In this document: piece after piece, positions 16,637-24,157 of the stretch
Layout of the letters: the number at the start of each line of letters is the position of its first letter
Numbering within the stretch: the stretch's first letter is position 1
Source of the DNA: Candidatus Aenigmarchaeota archaeon CG_4_9_14_3_um_filter_37_18
GTDB taxonomy: Archaea > Aenigmatarchaeota > Aenigmatarchaeia > CG10238-14
Assembly (NCBI GenBank): GCA_002789635.1
Contig: PFTQ01000036.1
Span: 1-27,167 of the forward strand
DNA length: 27,167 nt
Direction of reading: 5' to 3'
Position numbers and translations under genes: made by a program
Notes under the pieces: model-generated
Databases searched by the model: none
Seen by the model: only the letters and a program-made list of their open reading frames with translations
What the model was told of the DNA's origin: nothing

Positions 16637-17283
16637 CCTAAATCTCTTATCATCTCTAAACTGATGTCACTTAAACTCTCCACAATCAGATCAGCCTTGG
16701 AAAGGTCTGGGTTATTTTGGTACTGATTTCTGACAGCAATGCAAATCATCCTAGCGCTTTTTGCCGATTCAATTCCAGTAGTAGAGTCTTCAATAGCAAC
16801 ACACTCTTCTGGTTTCATCTTCAACTTTTCTGCGGCTAATAAATATATGTCTGGGCTGGGCTTATTTCTTTTCACATCATCTGAAGTTACTATTGTTTTA
16901 AAATATTTTTTCAACCCGACAGATTCCATGAAAAAGTCGGCTTGATCTCTTCCCGATCCAGTCACTAAAGCTATTGCAAAATTTTCTTTCATTCGTTTTA
17001 TTAATTCTTCAGCCCCATACATCTTTGCTACTAAATGAGAATTTTCCAGAGATTTCTTTCTCGCCATATCTGCAAGATTATAAATATCCTTTTTAATGCC
17101 CATCCTTTTAAAAATTATTTCCAGTTTTTTATCATAGCTCAGGCCAATGTATTCCCTTATATCTTCTTCTGAAATATCAATTCCAACTTCTTTTTGAATT
17201 ACTTCCTGCAGGACTTTTGTGTGGGCAGGCTCGCTGTCTAGAATAGTCCCATCCATATCAAATAAAACAGCTTTTATCGTCAT
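16633..17283 (-). CDS. HAD-superfamily phosphatase, beta-phosphoglucomutase-like
   Basis: A soluble hydrolase acting on a small phosphorylated metabolite; the substrate cannot be read from the sequence. Its 216 residues contain motif I DMDGT (Asp9 nucleophile, Asp11 acid/base), motif II TGSGR, the Lys in KRNKPSPDIY, and motif III IEDSTTGI. The helical cap between motifs I and II (about 15-85) is subfamily IA type. It follows herA by 38 nt on the same strand and is probably cotranscribed with it, although a link to DNA repair is not implied. Its stop TAG shares 3 nt with the rad50 stop region. Confidence 0.9.
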   Translation of the reverse strand: MTIKAVLFDMDGTILDSEPAHTKVLQEVIQKEVGIDISEEDIREYIGLSYDKKLEIIFKRMGIKKDIYNLADMARKKSLENSHLVAKMYGAEELIKRMKENFAIALVTGSGRDQADFFMESVGLKKYFKTIVTSDDVKRNKPSPDIYLLAAEKLKMKPEECVAIEDSTTGIESAKSARMICIAVRNQYQNNPDLSKADLIVESLSDISLEMIRDLG

Positions 17284-17321
17284 GAAAATCTCTAATAATT
17301 AAGAATTCAATGCTTATATAA

Positions 17322-18833
17322 TTACATAAACGCTTCCATATCCTCATCCTTTTTCTTGAAGGACTTATTATAATTCAACAACGCATCCTCAAAATTTATT
17401 CCCTTGTCAGACTTCTTGCTTTTTCTCCCCCTGACTTTAATGAGCAGCGGATAATTAACAGCCTCTCCGACAATCAAAGCCTCGCCTATCCTAAGGCCAG
17501 GGATCATTTTCAAGACATCATTTGTCACGCCTTCAGAACTTTTTCCTATATGGTCTAGGTCGTATGGGTTTGTCACCCGCATGATTATGTGCGTGTTGCA
17601 TTGGGACAGCGCTGTTGTCGATAATTGAATAGGCCTCTGCGATATCAGGACAAGCGATGCATGGAACTTCCTTCCTTCTCTTGCGATTGTTTCGATAATG
17701 CTTCGGGATAACGCCCCCTCCTTCCTCACTCCTTCCGGGCAGAACTGATGGGCTTCTTCAACCACTAGAATAAATGGCGGGATTTTCCCTATTGTCCTCA
17801 TCCAAAATAATTTTCTTGCGAAGAATGTGACCAGCATCTGCTTATCCCTTTGGCTGACAATATCAGAAATATCCATAATGCTGAGCTGGCCTGGCTTTGC
17901 GAGATCCTTTATATCGGGTTTAGTGGAATTTTTGAATAGCTTAGAATTTTCAAGGTGCATCAGCCAGCTTATCATCGTATCCTTGATCACGCGCTTTGTG
18001 CTGCTGACCTCTATCTCTGTTATCAGGTCTTTGAATGTGTAGGGTTTTTTCTTTTTTACCATTCCCTGAATAATTGTTGTCAGTTCCCTTCTTTGTGCTG
18101 GCGACATTCCAGGCAAAAATTCCATTATTTGGTAGGGCGAGAGGTTGGATATTCCTATGCATATGTCATCCTTGCCATAAACTTTTGTCTTGCTTCCATA
18201 CTCTGGGTCTTTAGCAAATCCTGTATATTCTCCGTGAGGATCTATGACAATAACAGACGGCTTCCCGAGGTCATCCATTCTGTCCAATAATTCTTCGAAC
18301 ATTACAGATGTTAAGTATGACTTCCCCGCCCCGCTCATTGCAAGTATAGCAAGGTGTTTCTGAAACATTTTTGTCAGGTTGATTTTAACATCCAAGTCAT
18401 GAAAAGAAATTTTGCCAATGTTCAATCCATTGCTATCCAAGCCTAAGAACTCGGTCAGTATTTTTTTGTCTATTTCCTCGACTTGCACGCCTGGAGATGG
18501 CGGATAAGTTACTCTTTTGAGCAGGCCAGAATCATATATTCCTAGGGGCGTAATTTTTGCGACTAAATATTCCCACCTATCTACAGGAAACATCTCATTC
18601 AATGGGCTGCCTGTTTTTTCGAACTCCCTCACGGATTCGGCTTGCATAAAGTAGCGGTTAGTCTTCATGATTTCATCAACCCTTCCGATCAGTAAGCCTT
18701 CTTCTGTTTTTACTTGGATGAACTGTCCTTTGTGAGCGGGTATTCCACCGGAGTCTTCTTTGATCACGAAATCAAACCTAAAAGTAGATGGGCCGTCGAG
18801 ATTGGATATGACTGTGCCTATTGTTTTAGCCAT
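17322..18833 (-). CDS. herA: HerA bipolar DNA helicase/translocase
   Basis: A hexameric FtsK/HerA ATPase that works with NurA and Mre11-Rad50 to resect broken DNA ends. Its 503 residues comprise an N-terminal HAS-barrel (about 1-100, with KGQFIQVKTEEGLLIGRVDE), Walker A MSGAGKSY (166-173), Walker B FILVVEEAHQF (about 352-362), and the later VLISQRPIQLS and MRVTNP sensor region. It lies near mre11-rad50 but on the opposite strand. The usual partner nurA is not in the window. The - strand sequence before the ATG has no Shine-Dalgarno and a TATA-like CTTTATCTT about 28 nt upstream, fitting a leaderless start. Confidence 0.95.
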   Translation of the reverse strand: MAKTIGTVISNLDGPSTFRFDFVIKEDSGGIPAHKGQFIQVKTEEGLLIGRVDEIMKTNRYFMQAESVREFEKTGSPLNEMFPVDRWEYLVAKITPLGIYDSGLLKRVTYPPSPGVQVEEIDKKILTEFLGLDSNGLNIGKISFHDLDVKINLTKMFQKHLAILAMSGAGKSYLTSVMFEELLDRMDDLGKPSVIVIDPHGEYTGFAKDPEYGSKTKVYGKDDICIGISNLSPYQIMEFLPGMSPAQRRELTTIIQGMVKKKKPYTFKDLITEIEVSSTKRVIKDTMISWLMHLENSKLFKNSTKPDIKDLAKPGQLSIMDISDIVSQRDKQMLVTFFARKLFWMRTIGKIPPFILVVEEAHQFCPEGVRKEGALSRSIIETIAREGRKFHASLVLISQRPIQLSTTALSQCNTHIIMRVTNPYDLDHIGKSSEGVTNDVLKMIPGLRIGEALIVGEAVNYPLLIKVRGRKSKKSDKGINFEDALLNYNKSFKKKDEDMEAFM

Positions 18834-18909
18834 GAAATAAATTATTGGTGGGAAAAAAGATAAAGATTAGATATTTTACTTTGTTTTCATTTATTTATTT
18901 AGTGATTAT

Positions 18910-19812
18910 ATGAAAATTGTTGTGATGGGTGCTGGTGCTGTCGGGAGTTATTTCGGCGGATTATTAACGAAGTCTGGGGAAGATGTCATTCTTATAGCAA
19001 AAGGCAAACATTTCGAGGCTATGCGAAAAAATGGCCTAAAAGTTAAGAGTGCGGATGGTGACTTCAAGATCAAAGTCAATGTGACTAATAACCCGAAAGA
19101 GGTTGAGGAAGCTGACTTGATACTTTTTGCTGTTAAGTCATATGACACAGAAGAAGCGATCCAGTTATGCAAACATATGGTAAAAAATAATACAGTTGTC
19201 ATGTCTCTTCAAAATGGTGTTGACAATGAAGAAAAAATCAGCAATGCCATCGGCAAGGAAAAAGTTGTTCCTGCATTAGTGAGAGGGGGATTTAGGGTTA
19301 TCTCACCTGGGTTCATTGAGCATTCTGCGCGAGGCGTTACTATTTTTGGCGAAGAGAATGGAAACAAGACTAAAAGAGTGGAAAATATCCACCAGTTATT
19401 CAAAAATGCTGGGATTGAGCCTCAGATTTCTGATGATATCAATTACGATATTTGGTTCAAATTTATGTGGAATATTGCATTTAATCAGATAACGGCTATT
19501 ACAAGAAAATCCCCTGGTGAAGTCGTTGAATTCAAAGAAACTAATGAGTTAGCAAGATTTCTTCTTCAAGAACTGGTTGAAGTTGCAAATAAAAAAGGCA
19601 TAAAGTTGGGGGAAGCAGAGATAGAAAAAACACTTAAGTTGCCTCCACAATTTTTGAAATTCAAGACTTCAATGCTGCAAGATATGGAAGCTGGTAAAAA
19701 ATTAGAAGCGGATGCATTCAGTGGAGTTATAGTGAAATATGGAAGTGAATTAAACATATCTACTCCTTATAATAATGCTGTGTATTCATTGCTGAAGTTG
19801 ATAAGCAATTAG
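18910..19812 (+). CDS. panE: ketopantoate reductase-like protein (ApbA/PanE family)
   Basis: An NAD(P)H-dependent 2-dehydropantoate reductase candidate, a step toward coenzyme A. Its 300 residues are the normal length. The Rossmann motif GAGAVG is at 7-12, AVKSYDTEEA follows near residue 75, SLQNGVDNEE near 100, and the catalytic-domain helix WFKFMWNIAFNQITAI near 187-202. A Shine-Dalgarno GTGAT lies 3 nt before the ATG. No other pantothenate or CoA gene is present here, so the substrate is inferred from the family, which also includes reductases of other 2-keto acids. Confidence 0.85.
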   Translation: MKIVVMGAGAVGSYFGGLLTKSGEDVILIAKGKHFEAMRKNGLKVKSADGDFKIKVNVTNNPKEVEEADLILFAVKSYDTEEAIQLCKHMVKNNTVVMSLQNGVDNEEKISNAIGKEKVVPALVRGGFRVISPGFIEHSARGVTIFGEENGNKTKRVENIHQLFKNAGIEPQISDDINYDIWFKFMWNIAFNQITAITRKSPGEVVEFKETNELARFLLQELVEVANKKGIKLGEAEIEKTLKLPPQFLKFKTSMLQDMEAGKKLEADAFSGVIVKYGSELNISTPYNNAVYSLLKLISN

Positions 19813-19873
19813 TTTGGTAATGATTTACTCAAATGGTATTCTCCTTAAAAACATGCCGATTAATTAATTAAGC

Positions 19874-20623
19874 ATGATTAAATTTATAAAAGATTTCCCA
19901 GCCTTGTTGGCAGATGAATCCATTCTAGTAGTCGGGGACATGCACATAGGCTTGGATTACAAGCTCTACAAGCAAGGGATAAACATACCCAACCAGCTTC
20001 CTGATATTGAAAAGAAGTTGGTCAGGCTTCTCAAAAAAACAAAAGCCAAAACACTGGTAATGCTTGGGGATGTTAAGCATGAAGTCCCGGGAATAACTTA
20101 TCCTGAGATGACAGAGTTGCCTAAGTTTTTTGATAGGCTTTCTGAAAGGGTTAATGTCCATATCTGCAAAGGCAACCATGACACTCACCTGGAAAAGATC
20201 CTATCTAACAAAATAACAATTCACCCATCAGGCGGGTTCAGGATTAAGGGGTATTTTTTCTACCATGGGCATGAATGGCCTTCGGAAGATTTTTTGGAAT
20301 GCGATCACCTGATACTGAGCCATATCCATCCGATGTTCGAGTTCAAAGACAAGTTCGGGTATAAAGTATCAAAGCCTGTCTGGGTCAAGGCTGTCGCTGA
20401 CAAAGAGAAATTTTCTGGCAGGTATGGTGCTGCGAAGAAAGGGAAGATCACAATAGTTCTTGTTCCATCGTTCAACGAGCTTCTTGGAGGATATCCTGTC
20501 AACAGAGCGAAGGAGCAGATTGACTACATGTCGCCTGTGCTAAGGAATGATATTGTTGACCTGAAAGAAGCTGATCTGTTTCTTCTTGACGGGACTTATT
20601 TGGGGAAGATGAAGGAGATGTAG
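19874..20623 (+). CDS. SbcD-like calcineurin-type metallophosphoesterase
   Basis: A 249-residue member of the archaeal phosphoesterase family related to the SbcD/Mre11 fold. Metal-binding motifs in order: GDMHIG (about 21-26), GDVKHE (about 64-69), GNHD (about 98-101), YHGHEWP (about 129-135) and SHIHP (about 150-154). Unlike Mre11 here, it keeps the complete GNHD. The real substrate of this family is not established as far as I know; nuclease or phosphodiesterase activity is expected. There is no Shine-Dalgarno, and TTAAAAAC about 26 nt upstream suggests a leaderless transcript. Confidence 0.88.
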   Translation: MIKFIKDFPALLADESILVVGDMHIGLDYKLYKQGINIPNQLPDIEKKLVRLLKKTKAKTLVMLGDVKHEVPGITYPEMTELPKFFDRLSERVNVHICKGNHDTHLEKILSNKITIHPSGGFRIKGYFFYHGHEWPSEDFLECDHLILSHIHPMFEFKDKFGYKVSKPVWVKAVADKEKFSGRYGAAKKGKITIVLVPSFNELLGGYPVNRAKEQIDYMSPVLRNDIVDLKEADLFLLDGTYLGKMKEM

Positions 20624-20706
20624 GATAACTTTTTATTGAGTTCAGATAACATCGGAATTATGAGAAGTTTCTGGAGCGTAGCGGAAGAAATTTTGACGGA
20701 TCCTGC

Positions 20707-20758
20707 AGGGCGTTATCGAGAAAAATCTTTGATTTTTAGAAGGATTTTTTGGCGCCCT
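20707..20758 (+). repeat. nested inverted repeat between the phosphoesterase and hydrolase genes
   Basis: An outer stem of AGGGCG (20707-20712) with CGCCCT (20753-20758) encloses a perfect inner hairpin of AAAAATC (20721-20727), loop TTT, and GATTTTT (20731-20737). The rest of the 177-nt gap (20624-20800) is AT-rich. An open frame from 20636 through the gap continues into the hydrolase, but I do not accept it as coding. The structure could be a terminator for the phosphoesterase gene or a small RNA. Confidence 0.5.
20746..20757. repeat. left arm of a 12-bp inverted repeat flanking the hydrolase gene
   Basis: TTTTTGGCGCCC here is the exact reverse complement of GGGCGCCAAAAA at 21406-21417. 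The two arms enclose the hydrolase gene and its promoter. No target-site duplication is obvious next to the arms. Confidence 0.6.
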
Positions 20759-20767
20759 ACTATTCAA

Positions 20768-20780
20768 AACGTTTTTATAG
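20768..20780 (+). promoter_or_regulatory. candidate TATA box for the hydrolase gene (leaderless)
   Basis: AACGTTTTTATAG lies about 26 nt upstream of ATG 20801, the distance expected if transcription starts at the start codon. This box is a reason to prefer ATG 20801 over the longer open frame. Confidence 0.5.
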
Positions 20781-20800
20781 GAGAAAATTTTCTTATTGAT

Positions 20801-21379
20801 ATGGAAGTAATAATTATTCATGGTTCAAGGACTTATTTGGAGAAACCAAGGTGGTTAAAAATAATTAGTTATAAATTAGCAAGTTACTTTTGCAAAGAAC
20901 TCCCCTCATTTGATTACGCATATAATTTTAGAGATTATTTGAAAAAGAAGGGGATTCAATCTGAAGTTTTTGAATGGAGCGGAAGTATTTGGTTGATGAA
21001 TATTAAAAAAACTTCAGTAAAATTAAATGAATTACTCAAGACAAAAAAGAAAAAAGTAATTCTATTTTGCAAAAGTAATGGAGGATTGATAGCACAATTT
21101 TCTTCTTTAGAACATAAAGATAAAATTAAAAAAATTGTGCAGGTGGCTTCTCCAAATCTATCTAAAAAATATTTTGGTAAAGTCCCTATTGTAAATATTT
21201 ATTCAGAAACAGACAAGACTCAAAGAAATGGGATTATTCTACATTCACTTTTGACCTTCTGTAAAGGAAGCAGAATTTTGGAAGGAGAGAATGTTAAAAA
21301 TGTATTGGTGCATGGGAATAATCATAAGGACTTTAACAAAAAGAAAATTTTCGACTTCTATTATCAATTCATTGAATAG
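20801..21379 (+). CDS. small alpha/beta hydrolase-like protein
   Basis: A 192-residue soluble protein. I start it at ATG 20801, where a typical alpha/beta hydrolase first strand begins (MEVIIIHGS), rather than at 20636, because the upstream part is non-coding in character. The nucleophile elbow reads FCKSNGG (Ser92), with Cys in place of the first Gly of GxSxG. A candidate Asp is at 138 (SETDKTQ) and a candidate His at 175 (GNNHKDF). The oxyanion region is HGS (7-9). The substrate is unknown; a lipase/esterase or PGAP1-like role is only a guess. The gene is markedly AT-rich and flanked by inverted repeats, so transfer is possible. Confidence 0.75.
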   Translation: MEVIIIHGSRTYLEKPRWLKIISYKLASYFCKELPSFDYAYNFRDYLKKKGIQSEVFEWSGSIWLMNIKKTSVKLNELLKTKKKKVILFCKSNGGLIAQFSSLEHKDKIKKIVQVASPNLSKKYFGKVPIVNIYSETDKTQRNGIILHSLLTFCKGSRILEGENVKNVLVHGNNHKDFNKKKIFDFYYQFIE

Positions 21380-21405
21380 TCATGTGAACAAAGCGAACAT
21401 GGGGT

Positions 21406-21417
21406 GGGCGCCAAAAA
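21406..21417. repeat. right arm of the 12-bp inverted repeat flanking the hydrolase gene
   Basis: GGGCGCCAAAAA pairs with TTTTTGGCGCCC at 20746-20757. The core GGCGCC is itself palindromic, which lowers the significance of the match. Confidence 0.6.
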
Positions 21418-21437
21418 TTCGACTTAACATTGGGATT

Positions 21438-21458
21438 AAGAGAACATTTTATTCTCTT
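21438..21458 (+). terminator. hairpin in the gap between convergent hydrolase and aIF5B genes
   Basis: AAGAGAA (21438-21444) and TTCTCTT (21452-21458) form a 7-bp stem with a 7-nt loop, followed by AT-rich sequence. It lies in the 196-nt gap 21380-21575, where I see no gene. It could serve as a terminator on either strand. Confidence 0.4.
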
Positions 21459-21575
21459 TACTATTTAATTTTGGAGTTAAAGCGAAGTTCTATAAAATTA
21501 TTGCATATTTAAGGTGGTACGGAGTTCATTTGTGCCCAAGATACTTTGGATCCATCATATTTACACAAGAACAAC

Positions 21576-23333
21576 TCACACCAATCCCCACTCTTTCAGC
21601 AAGGCTTTCTCATCATCCTGCAACTTATCCCAGACTTCCTTCAGCCCTTGAATAATCCCTCTGGTAATAATTGAGACCAGAACATCCCCTTCCTGGATTT
21701 GCCTTCCGATTGTTGGCTCGTCCATTGACACTGCAACCTTGTCGCCAGTCTTCGCTTCATTTATATTCTTGCCTTCTTTCTGGACTTGGTCAACCTTGCC
21801 AACATCTTTCCCAGATTTCTCAACTTTCACTGGAGTCCCTGGCTTCAATACCCCGTTCATAATTTCAACGCCGAACACAGCCGGAGCCCTGTTCCTGAAA
21901 ACCAACCCGGGTATCACACGGAATTTGCAGGGCCTGATCAGTTTTTCGATCTTGGATTGTTTCTTCCTTTCCTTGCTGTCCATGAACCACTTCTGATAAT
22001 CTTCAATCAACCGGTAGATGATATTGTTAAAGAATGTCTTTATCTTGAGGTCTCTTGCCATTTCCTCGGCATCGCTGAGCATGCTAACATTAAACCCTAT
22101 TATAGCTCTTCTCTCTTCTTCCTGGACAGTGTCAGCCTCGACAACATCCTGTTTTGTCACCGGACCTATCTCCGCTTTCCTGATTGGGACTCCGTTGTCC
22201 TTCAGCATTTTTATCAGCGCTTCCAGGCTTCCCAGAGTGTCAGACTTCGCAACAACACCGTCCACATTCAGGGAGAACTCGACTTCCTCAACCTCTTTCT
22301 GCAGTTTTTTCTTCGCATCTTCTATCAGCTTTTCATCTGACACAAAAATAACAGGGCTTCCGGCAATGACATCCTCCAACCCAGGCGCATATATCTTTAT
22401 CCCAGCCGCAGCCGGGACTTCTTTTATATAATCAAAATTCTTTTCCACCCTTAATTCCCTAAGCGCAGGAGGCCTTAACAATGCTTTGATTTTCGAAGAT
22501 ATCGGCTTTCTCCCGCCAATGACAATATGGTCGCCTACACGAACAACCCCGTCATATATTATGACATCAATAGTTGTGCCCATTCCCTTGACTTCTTTCA
22601 CTTCAAGGACAGATCCTTTTGCTTGGTCAGTCAATTGCAGCCTCTCTTTCAGGAACTGCTGCGACAACCCTGCTAAAACCATTAATAATTCCGGGACCCC
22701 TTCGCCTGTTTTTCCGGAGCACGGAACAATCGCGACTTGCTTCTTAAAATCGCTTACCCTGTCAAACCTTTCAGACTCAAACCCTTTCATGGATAGTTGG
22801 CTGACCAGATTATACAATTTTCCCTCCAGATCATTGCTTACGTCATATGCCTGCTCAGGTATTGTGTCAATGAAGCATGCTTTAGGCTTTGGAAACCATC
22901 CCGGAGTAAGGTCGATCTTGTTGGCAGCAACGACAAAAGGAGTTTTAAATTTTTTCAGATACTCTAGGCTCTCGTCAGTCTGCGGCTGAAAGCCTTTGTT
23001 GATGTCTATGACCAGGATAGCTAAATCTGCTATTGAGCCGCCTCGCCTTCTTAATGTTGTGAAAGCCTCGTGTCCAGGCGTATCAATAAACAATAATCCA
23101 GGTATCTTAACATCGATTTTCAGTTTTTTGAGAAGATCACCGCAAAACCCTTTTATCACGTCAATGGGGATGAAAGAAGTTCCGGTTCCCTGTGTAATTC
23201 CTCCAGCCTCGCCTTTCTGGACAATCGTTCCCCTAATCGAATCTAAAATTGATGTTTTGCCATGGTCGACATTTTCGGGTGCTGTTAAATTTCACTGTCC
23301 GAGAACGACCACGATCGGCTGCCTTATTGACAT
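21576..23333 (-). CDS. infB: translation initiation factor aIF5B, interrupted by a 24-nt candidate intron: join(23297..23333, 21576..23272)
   Basis: The GTPase that promotes joining of ribosomal subunits at translation start. Exon 1 begins at ATG 23333 (MSIRQPIVVVLG), with GTGAT 4 nt upstream. Read straight through, the frame hits TGA two codons later, and the next long frame starts only at GTG 23159, lacking the P-loop and switch I. Removing the 24 nt at 23273-23296 gives a 577-residue protein with G1 GHVDHGKT (12-19), the switch I element EAGGITQ (34-40), G3 DTPGHE (76-81) and G4 NKID (130-133), followed by domains II-IV of normal length for archaeal aIF5B. The factor is essential, so a true pseudogene is unlikely. 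A sequencing error is the main alternative to an intron. Confidence 0.93.
23273..23296 (-). other. candidate 24-nt bulge-helix-bulge intron in the aIF5B P-loop codons
   Basis: On the - strand the central helix UCGG (23302-23299) pairs with CCGA (23278-23275). The 3-nt bulges are ACA (23298-23296) and AAA (23274-23272). An inner stem GUG/CAC closes an 11-nt loop. An outer stem of 7 bp, GUGGUCG (23312-23306) with CGACCAU (23268-23262), lies beyond a 3x3 internal loop. Cutting each bulge after its second nucleotide removes exactly 24 nt, including an in-frame TGA, and leaves CTC GGA CAT GTC GAC, coding LGHVD as the family requires. The weak point is the internal loop between outer and central helices. 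Splicing would need the tRNA endonuclease (not in the window) and RtcB. Confidence 0.8.
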
Positions 23334-23403
23334 CTTTATCACTTATTATTTTTCCGGTCACCTATTTATTATTCTATTAACAAACAATTAATTAAGTGAT
23401 TCT

Positions 23404-23847
23404 ATGGTTTTAACAATGCACGATACAAAGCCTATTGGATTATGCGTAGCTACACAAGAGCTCTTCGACACAAAGAGGTATCTTCTCAACTTTTGCGACG
23501 GGCTTTTGCTTAGAGGGAATGACCTAGCTTTAAAGACTAAATTAACCGCAGTCAAGAGGGAATTGAACGCATACAGAACCCAGCAGAAATTTCTTGAAGG
23601 CCACAAAACTGTGATAGTAAGCAACATAGACAAAATCATCGGTTTAGTGGACAGGTATTCGACAGCCAATCCAAATGAGGTTGAGGAAGTGAAAAGAAGC
23701 GGCAGGGAAATAATGCAGAAAGTCTTGAATATGGGGACATTTGATGAAATTCTAAAACTTGAGGACCAGTTCAAAAGCAAGATCACGCTCCCAGTCTACC
23801 AGTTATTCATCAATGACCTGAAAAGGTCTCAGATAAAGATGATTTAG
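23404..23847 (+). CDS. helical protein of unknown function, divergent from aIF5B
   Basis: A 147-residue soluble protein, mostly helical and charged, with two cysteines in the N-terminal third. No catalytic motif or named family is recognised. Helices at about 40-75 (KTKLTAVKRELNAYRTQQKF) and about 95-145 suggest a small helical bundle. The ATG has GTGAT 3 nt upstream. It is transcribed away from aIF5B across a 70-nt gap, so the two promoters are back to back and may be jointly regulated. The intact frame, good Shine-Dalgarno and normal composition support a real gene. Confidence 0.75.
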   Translation: MVLTMHDTKPIGLCVATQELFDTKRYLLNFCDGLLLRGNDLALKTKLTAVKRELNAYRTQQKFLEGHKTVIVSNIDKIIGLVDRYSTANPNEVEEVKRSGREIMQKVLNMGTFDEILKLEDQFKSKITLPVYQLFINDLKRSQIKMI

Positions 23848-23899
23848 CCGCCGAATAAATTTATTAAACAGGAAAGCCAATAATTGTTAGGTGTATTGG

Positions 23900-24145
23900 T
23901 TGATAAAGAAATCAGGCAAAAGAAATAAGAGAAAGTTTAAATCTATTCTGATAATTAACCTGCTTTTAGTTATGCTCCTTGCGGCAGCTTTGTTTATTTT
24001 TATGATACTGCTTAAGTCAATAAACCCAGAATTGACAAGGGATCTGATGGTAATGACTTACGTTTTTATAGTCGTGCTTGTATTGCTAGCGGGAATTACA
24101 GGGATAATGATATTTTTGATATTGTCTAAAAGAAGAATGATTTAG
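23900..24145 (+). CDS. small two-helix membrane protein
   Basis: An 81-residue protein of unknown function. The frame is open from GTG 23891, but GGTG at 23890-23893 looks like the Shine-Dalgarno of TTG 23900, 6 nt further on, so I use TTG. The N-terminus is very basic (IKKSGKRNKRKFK), followed by one hydrophobic helix (about 15-37), a short loop with NPELTRD, a second helix (about 48-74) and a basic tail (KRRM). By the positive-inside rule both ends face the cytoplasm. It lies 12 nt before the next gene, another membrane protein, and probably shares its transcript. Confidence 0.65.
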   Translation: MIKKSGKRNKRKFKSILIINLLLVMLLAAALFIFMILLKSINPELTRDLMVMTYVFIVVLVLLAGITGIMIFLILSKRRMI

Positions 24146-24157
24146 AATGATGAGAAT

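Noticed and set aside
20636..20800. N-terminal extension of the hydrolase from ATG 20636
   Set aside because: It does not fit the alpha/beta hydrolase fold, contains the inverted repeats and the TATA box, and ATG 20801 begins a proper first strand.
21291..21512. 73-codon frame overlapping the end of the hydrolase gene
   Set aside because: It overlaps the hydrolase in another frame, has no Shine-Dalgarno or family features, and its tail looks like translated AT-rich spacer.
21576..23159. aIF5B starting at GTG 23159 as a complete 527-residue protein
   Set aside because: It would lack G1 and switch I. The missing 50 residues are encoded just upstream in the same frame once 24 nt are removed.
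23273..23296. Intein or intein scar in the aIF5B P-loop
   Set aside because: The insert is only 24 nt, contains a stop codon, and shows no intein splice-junction residues.
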